Assembly: GCA_039000515.1 (NCBI GenBank)
Contig: JBCFYV010000012.1
Location: 36,946,387 to 37,010,386 of the forward strand
From: Timema cristinae
Lineage: Eukaryota; Arthropoda; Insecta; Phasmatodea; Timematidae
DNA length: 64,000 bases
Direction: 5' to 3'
The notes below the pieces were generated by a model. It was not told where the DNA came from. It did no database searches and saw only the letters and a program-made list of their open reading frames with translations. The position numbers and the translations under genes were made by a program. Positions within the stretch are counted from its first letter, which is position 1; every line of letters starts with the position of its first letter. Positions 20,868 to 32,874 of this stretch are shown piece by piece.

Positions 20868-22694
20868 CCAAGGTGGGGCAATCACTAGTTAACAAGGTGT
20901 ACTAGTGACTTATTGCCCAGGCAGATTATTTTTATATAAAGGTGAGAGATCACTGGTTAACAAGGTGTACTAATGACTCATTGCCAAGGCAGCTTGCTGT
21001 TTCTCTAAAGCTGTGAGATAACTGGTTAACAAGGTGTACCAATGACTCATTGCCAAGGCAGCTTGCTGTTTCTATAAAGCTGTGAGATCACTGGTTAACA
21101 AAGTGTACCAATGACTCATTGCCAAGGCAGCTTGCTGTTTCTTTAAAGCTGTGAGATCACTGTTTAACAAGGTGTACCAATGACTCATTGCCAAGGCAGC
21201 TTGCTGTTTCTCTAAAGCTGTGAGATCACTGGTTAACAAGGTGTACCAATGACTCATTGCCAAGGCAGCTTGCTGTTTCTTTAAAGCTGTGAGATCACTG
21301 GTTAACAAGGTGTACCAATGACTCATTGCCAAGGCAGCTTGCTGTTTCTTTAAAGGTGGGAGATCACTGGTTAACAAGGTATACTAATGACTCATTGCCA
21401 AGGCAGCTTGCTCTTTCTCTAAAACTGTAAGATCACTGGTTAACAAGGTGTACCAATGACTCATTGCCAAGGCAGTTTGCTGTTTCTCTAAAGCTGTGAG
21501 ATCACTGGTTAACAAGGTGTACCAATGACTCATTGCCAAGGCAGCTTGCTGTTTCTTTAAAGCTGTGAGATCACTGGTTAACAAGGTGTACTAATGACTC
21601 ATTGCCAAGGCAGCTTGCTGTTTCTCTAAAGCTGTGAGATCACTGGTTAACAAGGTGTACCAATTACTCATTGCCAAGGCAGCTTGCTCTTTCTCTAAAA
21701 CTGTAAGATCACTGGTTAACAAGGTGTACCAATGACTCATTGCCAAGGCAGCTTGCTGTTTCTCTAAAGCTGTGAGATCACTGGTTAACAAGGTGTACCA
21801 ATGACTCATTGCCAAGGCAGCTTGCTGTTTCTTTAAAGGTGGGAGATCACTGGTTAACAAGGTGTACTAATGACTCATTGCCAAGGCAGCTTGCTCTTTC
21901 TCTAAAACTGTAAGATCACTGGTTAACAAGGTGTACCAATGACTCATTGCCAAGGCAGCTTGCTGTTTCTCTAAAGCTGTGAGATCACTGGTTAACAAGG
22001 TGTACCAATGACTCATTGCCAAGGCAGCTTGCTGTTTCTTTAAAGCTGTGAGATCACTGGTTAACAAGGTGTACCAATGACTCATTGCCAAGGCAGCTTG
22101 CTGTTTCTTTAAAGCTGTGAGATCACTGGTTAACAAGGTGTACTAATGACTCATTGCCAAGGCAGCTTGCTGTTTCTCTAAAGCTGTGAGATCACTGGTT
22201 AACAAGGTGTACCAATTACTCATTGCCAAGGCAGCTTGCTCTTTCTCTAAAACTGTAAGATCACTGGTTAACAAGGTGTACCAATGACTCATTGCCAAGG
22301 CAGCTTGCTGTTTCTCTAAAGCTGTGAGATCACTGGTTAACAAGGTGTACCAATTACTCATTGCCAAGGCAGCTTGCTGTTTCTTTAAAGCTGTGAGATC
22401 ACTGGTTAACAAGGTGTACCAATGACTCATTGCCAAGGCAGCTTGCTGTTTCTTTAAAGGTGGGAGATCACTGGTTAACAAGGTGTACTAATGACTCATT
22501 GCCAAGGCAGCTTGCTCTTTCTCTAAAACTGTGAGATCACTGGTTAACAAGGTGTACCAATGACTCATTGCCAAGGCAGCTTGCTGTTTCTCTAAATCTG
22601 TGAGATCACTGGTTAACAAAGTGTACCAATGACTCATTGCCAAGGCAGCTTGCTGTTTCTTTAAAGCTGTGAGATCACTGGTTAACAAGGTGTA
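20868..22694. repeat. 69-bp minisatellite with higher-order structure and an open minus frame
   Basis: About 26 tandem copies of a 69-bp unit are present, with core GGTTAACAAGGTGTACCAAT, then GACTCATTGCCAAGGCAGCT and TGCTGTTTCTTTAAAGCTGT. Since 69 is 3 x 23, the minus frame is open across many units and repeats a 23-residue motif (SHWYTLLTSDLTALKKQQAA and so on). It is cut only where a unit has TACTAATGAC (TAG) instead of TACCAATGAC (TGG). These stop-bearing units recur every 3, 4, 4, 5 and 3 units, and a second variant (CTCTTTCTCTAAAACTGTAA) recurs at similar spacing. That indicates amplification in blocks of several units. The first units, at about 20870-20990, are more diverged. Confidence 0.95.
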
Positions 22695-22958
22695 ACCCGC
22701 TTCATTGGCCGAATGGTCTAAGATCTAAGGCGTCACTCTCGTGCTATACTGGCCAGCTAATGACGGGGAGTTCAAGGGTAGAATCCCGGTCGGATCTACT
22801 GATTGTGTTTTTCCCAAAATGGTTTCCCACGCTCCTCACACGCAAATGCGGGTAGATTACCTCTTAAATGCTTCCTTCCTCATCCTTGCCCCAATAGATT
22901 AATTATCATATACACTTATATAAACTGAACAGGTAGTAAGATGCAGCGATAAAAACAA
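22695..22958 (+). mobile_element. SINE type D inserted into the 69-bp array
   Basis: The Leu-like tRNA head (TTGGCCGAATGGTCTAAG, GGCGTCACTCTCG) has a B-box-like GGTAGAATCCC. The body follows, and then the tail with CTGAACAGGT. The flanks AACAAGGTGTA (22684-22694) and AACAAGGTGCA (22959-22969) are an 11-bp target duplication with one change, and are themselves array sequence. A diverged array unit continues after it to about 23045, so the SINE landed within the array. Confidence 0.88.
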
Positions 22959-23046
22959 AACAAGGTGCACAAGAGAGTAGATAACCTAGTCAGTTTTTCT
23001 GTCTATAAAGCTGTGAGATCACTTGTTAACAAAATGTACAAGTGAC
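22959..23046. repeat. Last, diverged unit of the 69-bp array
   Basis: AAGCTGTGAGATCACTTGTT, then AACAAAATGTACAAGTGAC, matches the array unit after the SINE. Flank DNA follows. Confidence 0.75.
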
Positions 23047-23049
23047 ATC

Positions 23050-23515
23050 ACTTTTCTAGCGTTCTATTCTTACTATCCGGTGATCTAAGGTCCAATTTAC
23101 ATAGTAATAACCTTATCTGACAGCTAAAAAAGTTACTCCGTCACTAAATACAATCTCGTCGCCTGGTATGCTCTCTTGTCTGTAGCTATTGCATTTCCGT
23201 TGACACTTCACGGTCTAGGCTGTCAATTCCAACAAAGACCTTGCCACTTCCTGTTGTGGCGCACGGCATATTTCTTGTTGATAAAGGAAACACACCGTGA
23301 AACAATTTCTTTAATAAGACACACGGAATTTTTAGTTTCTAGAATAAAACAGGAAATTTCTCAAACAAAAAAAACTTGTAGAAATTCTAAAATATTTTTG
23401 AATTTGGAACACCTAAGTGCAAGCTTTAATTGTGTGCGTATAATATAAATACATTGCTTAGGGACGCTCGAATAGAAGTAAGGAAGTACCAATAAAGCAC
23501 CAAGACAGGCAGGCA
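23050..23515. other. Intergenic DNA
   Basis: A 90-codon plus frame at 23176-23448 is open, but I do not recognise it and it has no splice context. Nothing else is supported. Confidence 0.35.
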
Positions 23516-23517
23516 TG

Positions 23518-23757
23518 GTGTAATACCCGTTCAAGCTATACACATCTGTAATAATTACGTTAATGAGTTTTAGGGATGAGGAAGGTTAAATTCAGAGGAA
23601 GTGTACCCGAATTTACTTGGAGGGAGAGTGGAAAACTATTTTGGAAAAAAACCATCCTCAGGTTACCTGACCAGGATTCGAACCTCGATCTCCTTCTCAT
23701 CGGCAGTCTAGTAAAACACCAGAGTGACGCCTTTTAGACATTCAGCCACCGATAAAG
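23518..23757 (-). mobile_element. SINE type D, minus orientation
   Basis: In minus sense it has the Leu-like head (GTCTAAAAGGCGTCACTCTG), a B-box-like GGTTCGAATCC, the shared body and a drifted tail (GCTTGAACGGGTATTAC). No clear target duplication. Confidence 0.75.
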
Positions 23758-25260
23758 GTGGCATTCGCTTTTTATAGGTGATATAGTAGTAGTTGTTCTG
23801 AGTGCAGAGTAGTCACGTTACATACAACTTTTTTTTTAGCTTAGACTTAGCTTTTCAATCTTGTACTACTTAGATCTTTATCTGACTAAAATGAGCAAAA
23901 CATTAAATTGTATATGGAGGTTTGAGAGACGAGAGTCGACCTCTTAAAAGGTTATAATTGTGTGGTTTTCACCCTTATTCTTCGAGCTGATACCATTTTA
24001 GTGATTAGACAAGTAGGCTCTGCATAGGTGGTTTTATCGGAGATGCCTTATACTACTTTTTTTTACCTAGACATAGTTTTTAAATCTTGTATACTTTTTT
24101 GAGAAAAACATTTAATTTTTACATGAAGGTTCTTAGTCGAGGTATAAACCACAGTCTCTACAGTCAACGTTTGTACTCTCCCACTCCAAGCTATCATGCA
24201 TACGCGTATGACCCTATAGAAGGCTCTCCATCATACCCCCCCCCCACCCCCCTTATAGCGAACCGATTTGTTTCGAAGTTTTTCATTCGATGAAGACTTA
24301 AACTCTAACCTCCTATATTCCATTCACGATAGGTTTTTACCTGAATGACAGTTCGAAAATCATATGTTTAGGTTTTGGGTTGCCAACACTTGTAAAAGAT
24401 CGCAGTTTTGTTAGAAATGTCAAGATCTTTAATTACTTGTTATATATTAAAATAACGTAAACTTAAATTTTCTCATACTATTTCATTTTTTTAAATAATT
24501 TCTTTTTATCCAACTCGAAACAATATTTTAAACATAATTAAAAGTACTTATTTTTCGTTTTGGAACGTTATTGATTTAGTGTAATATAGTGCACACATCA
24601 ATATCTTTTAATACAGGCATCGTATTTACTTGGAAAATAGATAATTGTTGTCATTTTTTTACATACAATAAATTATTTTATGATTATTTTATCGTATTTT
24701 GAAATATTTAACTGAATAAAATATTTCCATCAACTGTGCGTCTGCATTATTGTAAAAAACTTGTTTACCTTTATGTTCAATCATATGGTTTAGATTCGTC
24801 AGTCGCCATTTTGAAGCTATGTTCGTTAGAAGTTTTTGTGAAAGTGGTGTTAATATGTTTTTTAAGGGGAATAAAACTATAAATAAACTTTGTGTCCGAC
24901 CTCAAATAAATATATAAATAATATTGGCCTAAACTACTGTGGTTAACTATCACATTAATATATTACCATCTGTTTTCATTACAGTCATCCAAAGTGATAG
25001 ATGTCAGCTGTTGGCGTAGTGATATATTAGGGATTACTTCTAGTAACATTTCGAGCTGTCATCCAGGTAAACCTAGCTCGTGAATGACTTATATTTGGGA
25101 TTTGAACCAGGGTCTCTACCTAAAGTCAAATTTCTTACTCTTACACTCCAAGCTAATGATATACCTATCCTGAATAGGCGTATATTCCTAGAAGAACTTC
25201 ATACTGACAACTAAACTACTTTCATCCGTCAAGTACTTAACGCTCCTAGTCTAGGTTTGA
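23758..25260. other. AT-rich DNA, nothing recognised
   Basis: No gene is supported. The C-rich run at about 24236-24252 gives a spurious plus frame. A diverged tRNA-like/SINE body may lie on minus at about 25090-25190, but I cannot define its ends. Confidence 0.35.
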
Positions 25261-25261
25261 A

Positions 25262-27640
25262 CTGGATAATCTCAGACGCTTGGTCAGGCAATATGCCTAA
25301 TTGCTTTTGATGTGCTTGTCAGACTTAGGCCAGGCTTCTGGCTGTTACATCAACCACTCTGGTCCCACCCACCATCGGGATTCCAACAATAATTGTTTGG
25401 CTTCACATCCCAGGAGGGTAGGTCAACCAGATTATGATGGCCTGAAATATGACCCCAACATTCTGAAGATGTTAATGCATTTATCACTCTCACTTTGTTA
25501 TCAACAAATGTTAACCAATGTCCATCACGTAAAATCCAAGTAAGTACTGTTGTTGAATCAGTCCAAAGAAAAGAATCCACGCCTTCTATATTAATAGCTT
25601 CCTATACTAATTTATACAATCTGGTTCCAATAGTGGTTGCTAACAACTTCAACCGAAGCATCGTAATATTCTTACAGGAGTAATTCAAGTCTTTGCTTGA
25701 AGTAACTGTACATCAACTCCACTCGTGGATTGGCATTTTATAAACACTGCTGCAACATATTTGCTTATTTACTTTTATCACAAAAGGTGTGTAAGCTCAA
25801 TTTGTAAACCTTGGATCCACCAACCCACCTATGTATTTTTATTTTGGACAGGTATGGAAGCTCTCTCAACCATTTAAGAAGTTCCTTCTTTATATCACCA
25901 TTAACTTCAACATCCCAACCTTCCTTTGCCTTCTAAGTTTCTGCATTAAAATCTTAGGACACAGATATACAGGGCATGTAAATCCAATAAGGTCAAATAC
26001 TCGATTGAAAACTGACAAAAAATTTTCTTCTCGTCACCTTTTTGAATCATTGTTTTGTAAAACTTAAGACCTAATTTGTATAGAGTAATTTACGGGATCC
26101 CACAATAATCCCAAAATATTAGTTTTATAGTCTTTGTTTGAGTATGCATGGATTCTAATTTGTCCCATCCTCTCAGATCAAACTGTCTTTCCTTCATAAT
26201 AGTTGTTGCCTCTTGCATGACGCTACTTAACTCCACTTTGCTGTCAAGACTAGTGACACAATTGTCGACATAAAATCTTTTTCTTAGTTTCTCAACGATA
26301 GTTTGCAACCCAACATTTTCATCTTGTTCACAGAGCGATAGCTTTACAAGGGTAATTAATAATTGCACCAAATAAATAAGGACTACAATTAACTCAAAAT
26401 ACCGCCCTGGTGTGACGATAAACTTATAATTTTTCTTGACTGTCGAACCCACAAAAAATGCAGGAAATCTCGATCACCTTCATTAAGGCCTATCTGTAAA
26501 AATGCCTTCCATATATCTGCTTTAACATCTATTTGTATCATTTGGAATTCTATCAGAATTGATAGTATGCATTATATCCAATTGATCTCCTTGTCTAAAC
26601 AGTCATTCAACGAAGGACTTTGTGTTGTCTTCGCAGATGCATCGAAAACCGGTCTTATCTTCGTGGTGCTGTCTTCTTTATTAACGTAGCGGTGTGGTAG
26701 CTAATGTCCGCGGTGGGACAGCTAAGCCTGTGGAACTGCTTCTATTATTCCTTCCTTTTTAAGCCTTTGGTAGCCTTCATAACAGCCGCCATTTTTCAAC
26801 AGGTAGAATCGGGTCTTTTCAAAGTCAATTCATATTTCTCAGGTAAGGGTAGATGACCTTCCTTCCGTGGCATATGAACTTTGTATCTTCTTCATTAGAC
26901 CCATTTCTTGAAAATGTTGCAAAATAGCTTGGCGCTTCTCTTATTTGCTTTTCTGCTTTGCAGAATGCCTTATGCCATTGAATTCCAAATCCCATAGCTA
27001 TGATTTTGGTGTGTCCTTTACAAACATCAACATTACATTCATGGCTTCATGGCTTGTATTCTCTTTCCCAGGAACTTTACCCATTAATGCCTAACCTAAT
27101 CAAGTTTCCATAACATCTAAGCCCCTTTAACTTTTCTTATATTTCTCTGTAAACAATTTACCTGGTACGTTTGCTCTAATGAGCAATACAATTAGTATCT
27201 GGTCTTCCTTGTGCGTCAATCAGATTTATTCCAGAGGCTTTCAACTCTTGCAACCAATATCCCTTTCCTATGCGAGTTATACCACCACAAATAGTATCTT
27301 TGTCCAAGCTTCTAAACTTCACAAATAATCTCCATGTAAATTTTCCAAGTGAATTATATAAGATTTGTGTAGGCAGAGTTTTATATTATCACCTCAAAAT
27401 AAAAAATGACTGATTATTTTCTCTTTTATAGGAGTGTATTCCATTTCAATAGCAACGTCTTTAACACATATGACCGTTGCGATCCAGTATCAATAAGAGC
27501 GCGGACGGGCCTTTCACCATCTTTTCCTACTAACTCCACAACAAGAATTTGAAGAAAAACATCCTGAGTACACATTGTTCTAGAATGAAATGTGTCACGA
27601 CACTATCTCGTTCTTAGCTTTTGACTCGGGATTTCTTTCA
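25262..27640 (-). pseudogene. BEL/Pao retrotransposon pol, truncated and multiply broken
   Basis: On the minus strand the domains follow in BEL/Pao order. The aspartic protease has ALIDTGSQRSYV, with DTG codons at 27491-27483. The reverse transcriptase has an RPVFDAS segment near 26640-26660, VKADIWKAFLQIGL near 26493-26540 and the catalytic YVDN (for YVDD) at 26272-26261, followed by a DLRGW segment. Next comes a linker with RVFDLIGFTCPV near 25900-25960. RNase H has FLWTDSTTVLTWI at about 25540-25570 and a GHHNLVDLPS segment near 25400. Many stops and frameshifts divide it; the longest frames are 26090-26452 and 25350-25580. The integrase and 3' LTR expected below 25260 were not found, so the 3' side is lost or decayed past recognition. 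Confidence 0.87.
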
Positions 27641-27739
27641 CCTGGAAAACGTTTTTCCTCATTATCTCTTTGGCCAATCTTGTGTGACGTTAACTCTGGA
27701 CAAATAATAGTCAAATTTATTTTTTGACAGATCACTTTA

Positions 27740-28546
27740 CAAGAGTCTCTCAATTCTTAATACAGTGCCCTGGTTTCACACAGCAAAACACCTTTTCTCA
27801 GGATTTTCTCCTATTTTGCATTAATGACACATTGTGGGCTTAAAAACATTCATGGCTTACATGACTTCCAAAATAATTAAACAATTGGAAATTGCCTTAC
27901 CAGTAATTTTTCCTAGCGACGAATAAGCCAATAGCGATAGGGATTTCTTCACCAGGTTTCTGGTACCAATTCTTCTTTTCCTTGGGTCAAGTTTACTCTT
28001 AAGTTCAAAATCAACCACAGCCACTGACATTCTTTCTTCACCCTCCGCCTCACTGCGAATAAACTTTATCAGCTCATTAAGATGGGCCTTTGGTGACCCC
28101 TCAGTCGCAGTATGTCGTTTCCAGAATCTATTCCTTTGGAACACACGGTTCACACTTCTCTGTGGCTACACCTAGAGACTCCAACGCTTTAAGTGAGACT
28201 CTAGTCTGTCATACAGAGCGGACAGAGAACATGGAGATCCTGTTATTGTATTTTGTGAAACTAATGATAAAAACTCTCTGGCATACACTTCTACTAACAG
28301 ATCTTCCTTACCGAAAGGTGCCTTGAAACTTTTTATTGCTTTATGGTAATTATCTGCTGTAGGAGGATAGCTATCGACTGGTTCCTTAGAGCGAGAATTA
28401 GGTATTGTTGCCTGCATTAAATACTGTAATTAATCTGCCGGATCAATTTTCTTAAATTGAGCCCAAAACAATAACCACTCTCGTATCTCTCCTCCAAACT
28501 TTCTAAACTCATTACGTGGAAGTTTGAATTTCCTAGTTTCTACCAT
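27740..28546 (-). pseudogene. BEL/Pao gag, broken
   Basis: The Met at 28546 starts a MVETRKFKLPRNEFRKFGGE-type segment typical of the start of BEL/Pao gag polyproteins. A TAA near 28427 stops the frame just before LQYLMQA. The next frame, 28172-28417, holds the conserved PPTADNYHKAI and DLLVEVYAREFL stretches. A one-base shift near 28185 moves LESLGV to another frame, and the frame at 27857-28153 continues. A zinc knuckle with Cys and His spacing like CVKPGHCIKNC lies near 27745-27790, itself crossed by a stop. It joins pol on the same strand. Confidence 0.83.
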
Positions 28547-28860
28547 ATTGATTTAAAGGAGGATATACGGGCAAGCATGGTCTATACACTTACCAGGAAA
28601 CTGTTGGCCTTATAGAAGAGAACATTACATGATATTAAAATAACACTTTTTTTTCTATTGTGGCTCAAGGAATAAAAGGGCTATTTCTAAAATACTAAAT
28701 CTTTTTTCACTTTATCCTTGGGTAGCAAGCAATCTACCGTCACAATTTATAAATAGAAATGAACGAGCCTGACTCTCTCTCTCTCTCTCTCTGTATATGT
28801 TTACTTGCCACCTTACCTTAAACCAAACTTAGTTAATTTATAAATGCTATCTAAACAATG
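28547..28860 (-). other. 5' flank of the BEL/Pao relic, possible LTR/leader remnant
   Basis: Upstream of the gag Met (minus sense) lies AT-rich DNA with a CT run at 28774-28791 and a TTTATAAATTG motif near 28750. Part of this should be the leader and 5' LTR, but I found no second copy of it and no clear TG...CA ends or primer site. Confidence 0.35.
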
Positions 28861-29470
28861 AAACTGTTTGTACGGTTTTCCCGAACCAAATGCTGGTACA
28901 CATTCTACCTGGACGGAAAATCTAGTCGACTAGCAAAACCCCTTCGCAAATGTGGGGTGCACTCGAAAGGAAGTACGACCGTTCTAACAGACATTAGCGG
29001 GGCTAAAGATATCGAAATTAGAATAATTTTGGGCACGCCATCCAAATGTCATCCTCATTTAATTCTGGCGAGGGGAAATCAAATCCCTGCCGGGTAAACC
29101 GTTGGTATTTCTCCCTCCGGAACATTTTCTTAATCATCCCTACCGCACCATCATAATTAATACATAGACGTTTGACACGAAAAGGGTACGTTTAACTCAT
29201 ATAGTTATGACGTGAGTGGTTGCTAGTGCGAATCTCGCTCGGCCGAACTGGGGTGGTTTTCTACTCTCCCTCACTCCACGTAAATGCTGTAACATTTCTA
29301 CCTTACTACTCCGGTCCACGACGGATACCTACAGCCGCGCATGTTGACGGACGATATCAAACAACCAATTTTAGTAGACTTTTGGGGTGGGGATAGCGAC
29401 CCCTAACTGAGGATTATAAATCACCGTAAGGTTTCCGAGGCCCCTTATTGTTCATAATCAGAGCTGTGTC
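28861..29470. other. Intergenic DNA with a SINE fragment
   Basis: At about 29215-29310 a plus-strand fragment reads GCGAATCTCGCTCGGCCGAA, then TGGTTTTCTACTCTCCCTC. This matches the B-box region and body of type A, with neither intact head nor tail. The rest is unrecognised. Confidence 0.5.
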
Positions 29471-29474
29471 AATG

Positions 29475-30060
29475 CTTTCTAGTTGCGAAAAAACCCATTA
29501 CCACATAGGGAGTTGCGACATTGCGATGACTAGTTTCGACACCGGGAAAACCCATTACCAAATAGAAGGGGGAGGTTGCGACATCATTCAAGGTCACACT
29601 CTATCCCTGTCTCTACTTGTCTTGTCAAGCCACCAAACTGGCGCCAGGTATGAGTCATCGGGAAAACCCATTGCCACTTAGAAGGGGAGTGTTGCGACAT
29701 CACACGCAATGATGACGTCACACAGATCGAGGCGGTTTGTCTTGTCGTGCCGCCAAACTGGCACCAGTCATCAGGGAAATATGATTGCCACATATAAGGG
29801 GTGGGTTGCGACATCATTCAAGATCACGATCTATTCCTGTCTTGTCCAGCCACCAAAATTGCAACAGTCATCAGGGAAAACCCATTGCCACATAGAAAAC
29901 CAGTAATAAACATTTTGCGACATTGAAGGAGGACAACAGGTCGTTAACCCCTTGTCGTCATGGAAATAACCAGAGGGGAAATTCAGGTCAGACGGAAATA
30001 TACTGACACCAGGTATGAGTCACCAGGGAAAACCCAGGGGGGAGTGTTGCGACATAACAC
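29475..30060. repeat. Diverged tandem repeat of about 100-115 bp
   Basis: GGGAAAACCCATTGCCACAT-type blocks start near 29490, 29547, 29660, 29775, 29875 and 30028. Each of the full units is followed by GTTGCGACATCA and, in most, by CTTGTC...GCCACCAAACTGGC...CAGTCATCA. Spacing varies from about 57 to 153 bp, so units have gained and lost pieces. Confidence 0.85.
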
Positions 30061-30523
30061 GCAATGATTATATCACACAACTCTGGGTCACAGGTCAAAT
30101 TGGGGCCATACGCCATACTAGCTCTTAACATATTATATAATGTCAAATGGTAGTAACTTCCGATGAATGTTGGGGAATTCTACTGTTCTTCCAATAAAAA
30201 TTGGACTTGACCTAATATTCGAAAAGTACCGGTTAACTTATTACAAATCAAGAAATTCACTTTTATGGTAGAAAATGCTTAGCTTTAAAATATTTGAGTA
30301 AATATACTTAAAAAAATAAACACAATTTTCCAAATAGTAACTCTCCGGAAATTTACCTATCTTGGTGCCTTGTTATCAATGGATGCTGCAACAGGCCAAA
30401 ACATTCACAAACTGCCGCTAAGACTTTTGCGTCCACTCTGTAAACAACCGCACGGAAGTGACAAAGAAGTGAGTTCGGCGCGAAGCTAGTGTTTAATTTT
30501 TAAATGATAGTTCTGGCAGTAGA
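30061..30523. other. Intergenic DNA
   Basis: No supported gene. A GC-richer stretch at 30400-30490 has no splice or frame support. Confidence 0.35.
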
Positions 30524-30662
30524 GAATGTGGGGAATGCCAGGCCTCCACCGTGGTTCGGATTCCACGTTAAACTGTAGGTCCTCCATTTCATCTCACAAT
30601 CACCCTTCCATTACACATTAGCGTAAGTGCGTATAACCCGAATGGGTAGTAAGACGCGGTGC

Positions 30663-30692
<30 letters not shown>
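30524..30692 (+). mobile_element. SINE type B, 5'-truncated
   Basis: It starts GAATGTGGGGAATGCCAGG, ends in the common tail (hairpin CCCGAATGGG here) and an (AAT)n run of about 30 bases. A perfect 12-bp duplication, TCTGGCAGTAGA, lies at 30512-30523 and 30693-30704. Confidence 0.92.
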
Positions 30693-30693
<1 letters not shown>

Positions 30694-30704
30694 CTGGCAG
30701 TAGA

Positions 30705-32416
30705 TTATATCGTGGATACGTTGTGTTGGTTCACCTAGTTAATTTGCTCTAGGAGAAATGGTAAATATTTAAATGTTTATTCTACTGTACTAAATTGTTT
30801 CTTTTATTTAAACTAAAATGTGACACTTTTAATTTATAATTTGAGAGTGGCCGTAAATAGGGTTATCATTTAGTAAGTTAATTAAATATTAATTACGGAT
30901 GTACATTATATTTAATCTTTGTCTAGTCCACGCTTTAATAAATTAACACAAGTCCTCAAATTGGGACGTTAAAGTAAATTTAAACCCCATGTCATGTCAG
31001 AGCCAAAACAGAAACCAGCAGTGAGCACCACTCACTGGTTGCAAAACTTTTCAAAACATTACACACAGAAGCTTCCAGAAAATAAAAAATACAATAAAAT
31101 ACTCCGATTGGTCACCTCCTAAAAACATGGGCCAAATAATTTGTTCTCCTGTACCGTTAACAAACTACCCCCTTCCTATGCCTGGTGGTCCCACAAGGAA
31201 ATAACAAAACACTTTATTTGAAAGCTTTTATGTTATATTGTGTGTATTCCGACAACCCTTAAATTAAGGGCTGGGGTTTTCTTCCCACCAGCTATAAGGC
31301 CATTTCTCTGTCTGAAAAGCCTCTACTGCCCATGATTCCTTAAAACACCCTTAATTTTATACTGGTAAATAAGAATTGCACCAATGTATTATCTTATAAT
31401 CAAACATGCAGAGAGAATATATACTTATAATTCTTAGATAATTGCATTAGCTCTACATATGGTCACGGCGAAACCTTTAAATGTATAATTTTATAGCCTA
31501 CATATGACGTCTAAGATACTCATTGTATAAACACGAAAGATAATATCTTGCCTTGACGGCTGAAGGTCTCATTAATTAAAGCTAATTACCTTTAACTATT
31601 CCTTAGCTACGTTTAGTTTAGTTCAAATGAGTGTATGTTAATGTGTTCGGCCATGATACTCAATTAACTCTGTCTTGATAAGTATTTTTGACCGCTATCC
31701 CGGTACCGTGACTTACTGTCCGTGACCTGAAATCAAACTAAGGACTATCCAAGCAGGGAACACAGTATTGACCACCAAACTGTACAGGTATGTTTGTGTG
31801 TGTGTGTGTTACACTGCATCTCATACCAATGGGCTATGGCTGGGGAACATTTGATTTTATATGAAATGTACCAGCGTTTAAGTGGATCCAGAGGGGGGGG
31901 GGGGGAAATCACTACATCTTGCAGGAATTCGAATCACGACCCTCATGAGGTTTCAACCTCTCTCTCTACACTAATGCGAGTGCATTTTCTTTAGATTACC
32001 CTCATCGACACACCGTATATTAATCTTCAAACTAATCCTTTGCGTTAAAACTATGAACTAAAAAGTATACCCCTTGAAAACAGCGGTAGAGTATACGCAG
32101 GAAACAAACAGTTTGATCTCTGCTGCGGCTAAGATTATAAATACATATTATCTTCAAACTCATACTAATAAGGCATCATTCGCCTTAGTTTGAATACAGG
32201 TGAGGTTGTGAGCTTGTTTACCTTCTATTTATACATCCCCACTCAACATTTTGGACCTGAGCTCTTCTCCGTCCACTATAACGGCATGGCAAAGAATAGT
32301 TCATCCTGCTGAACGACTATTTCGCCTGCCTCTGAAACTTATCTTCTTGCACTTCTTCATACACTCAACATGTACGCTCTCATCCCATGGCTTGTACATG
32401 CAGTAGTGCATCAGTG
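30705..32416. other. Intergenic DNA with weak SINE-like remains
   Basis: A TG run lies at 31796-31809 and a G run at 31894-31907. At about 31915-32010 a B-box-like GGAATTCGAATCACG and TCTCTCTACACTAATGCGAG suggest a strongly diverged SINE body. No gene recognised. Confidence 0.4.
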
Positions 32417-32834
32417 CAGCTGTTCTCAACGTCAGGTATATATTCGAATAATGGCTGTATTGCCAGCATTTTAAGAGAAAATATCAGTCAAAAGTTATGA
32501 CATTAACTCAACTAAATGGTGAGGGCGGTGATATTTGACCTTGAGAAAATGATTTCCATAAAATAGTTTTTATAACTATTAATACATAAATTAAACGTGT
32601 TAGTATTTATTGTAATATTTGCTTTTTGAATGCAAAAATATATGTCCTCTTTATTCAGCTTGTTAACACATTTTTTTAAATCCCATTATTAGCCCATTTA
32701 TTTTCATTTGCAACAAATAAATCATAAATAACTACTAATGTAGTAATTAAACATTTTTATAAAAAATTAAGAGCACAATTTATGGAAATCGGCTGCCATG
32801 AGGGATGCAAGCAAAAAAAAGTTGGGGACCGCTG
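32417..32834. mobile_element. hAT-like non-autonomous element
   Basis: The left end CAGCTGTTCTCAAC and the right end, inverted as CAGCGGTCCCCAAC, are hAT-type termini. It is about 418 bp, AT-rich and has no transposase. A GTGCAT motif occurs just outside both ends, but I cannot set an exact 8-bp duplication. Confidence 0.68.
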
Positions 32835-32874
32835 GTGTGGTGCATTGATTCAAATGTTTAAATCAACACCTTGT

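Noticed and set aside
21072..22688. A family of minus-strand proteins with a 23-residue repeat
   Set aside because: The frames exist only because the minisatellite period is 69 bp and the unit has no stop in that frame. Starts and stops fall at variant units, and there is no signal, promoter or non-repeat domain.
20868..22694. CRISPR-like array
   Set aside because: There are no unique spacers: the whole 69 bp repeats. The context is eukaryotic and there are no cas genes.
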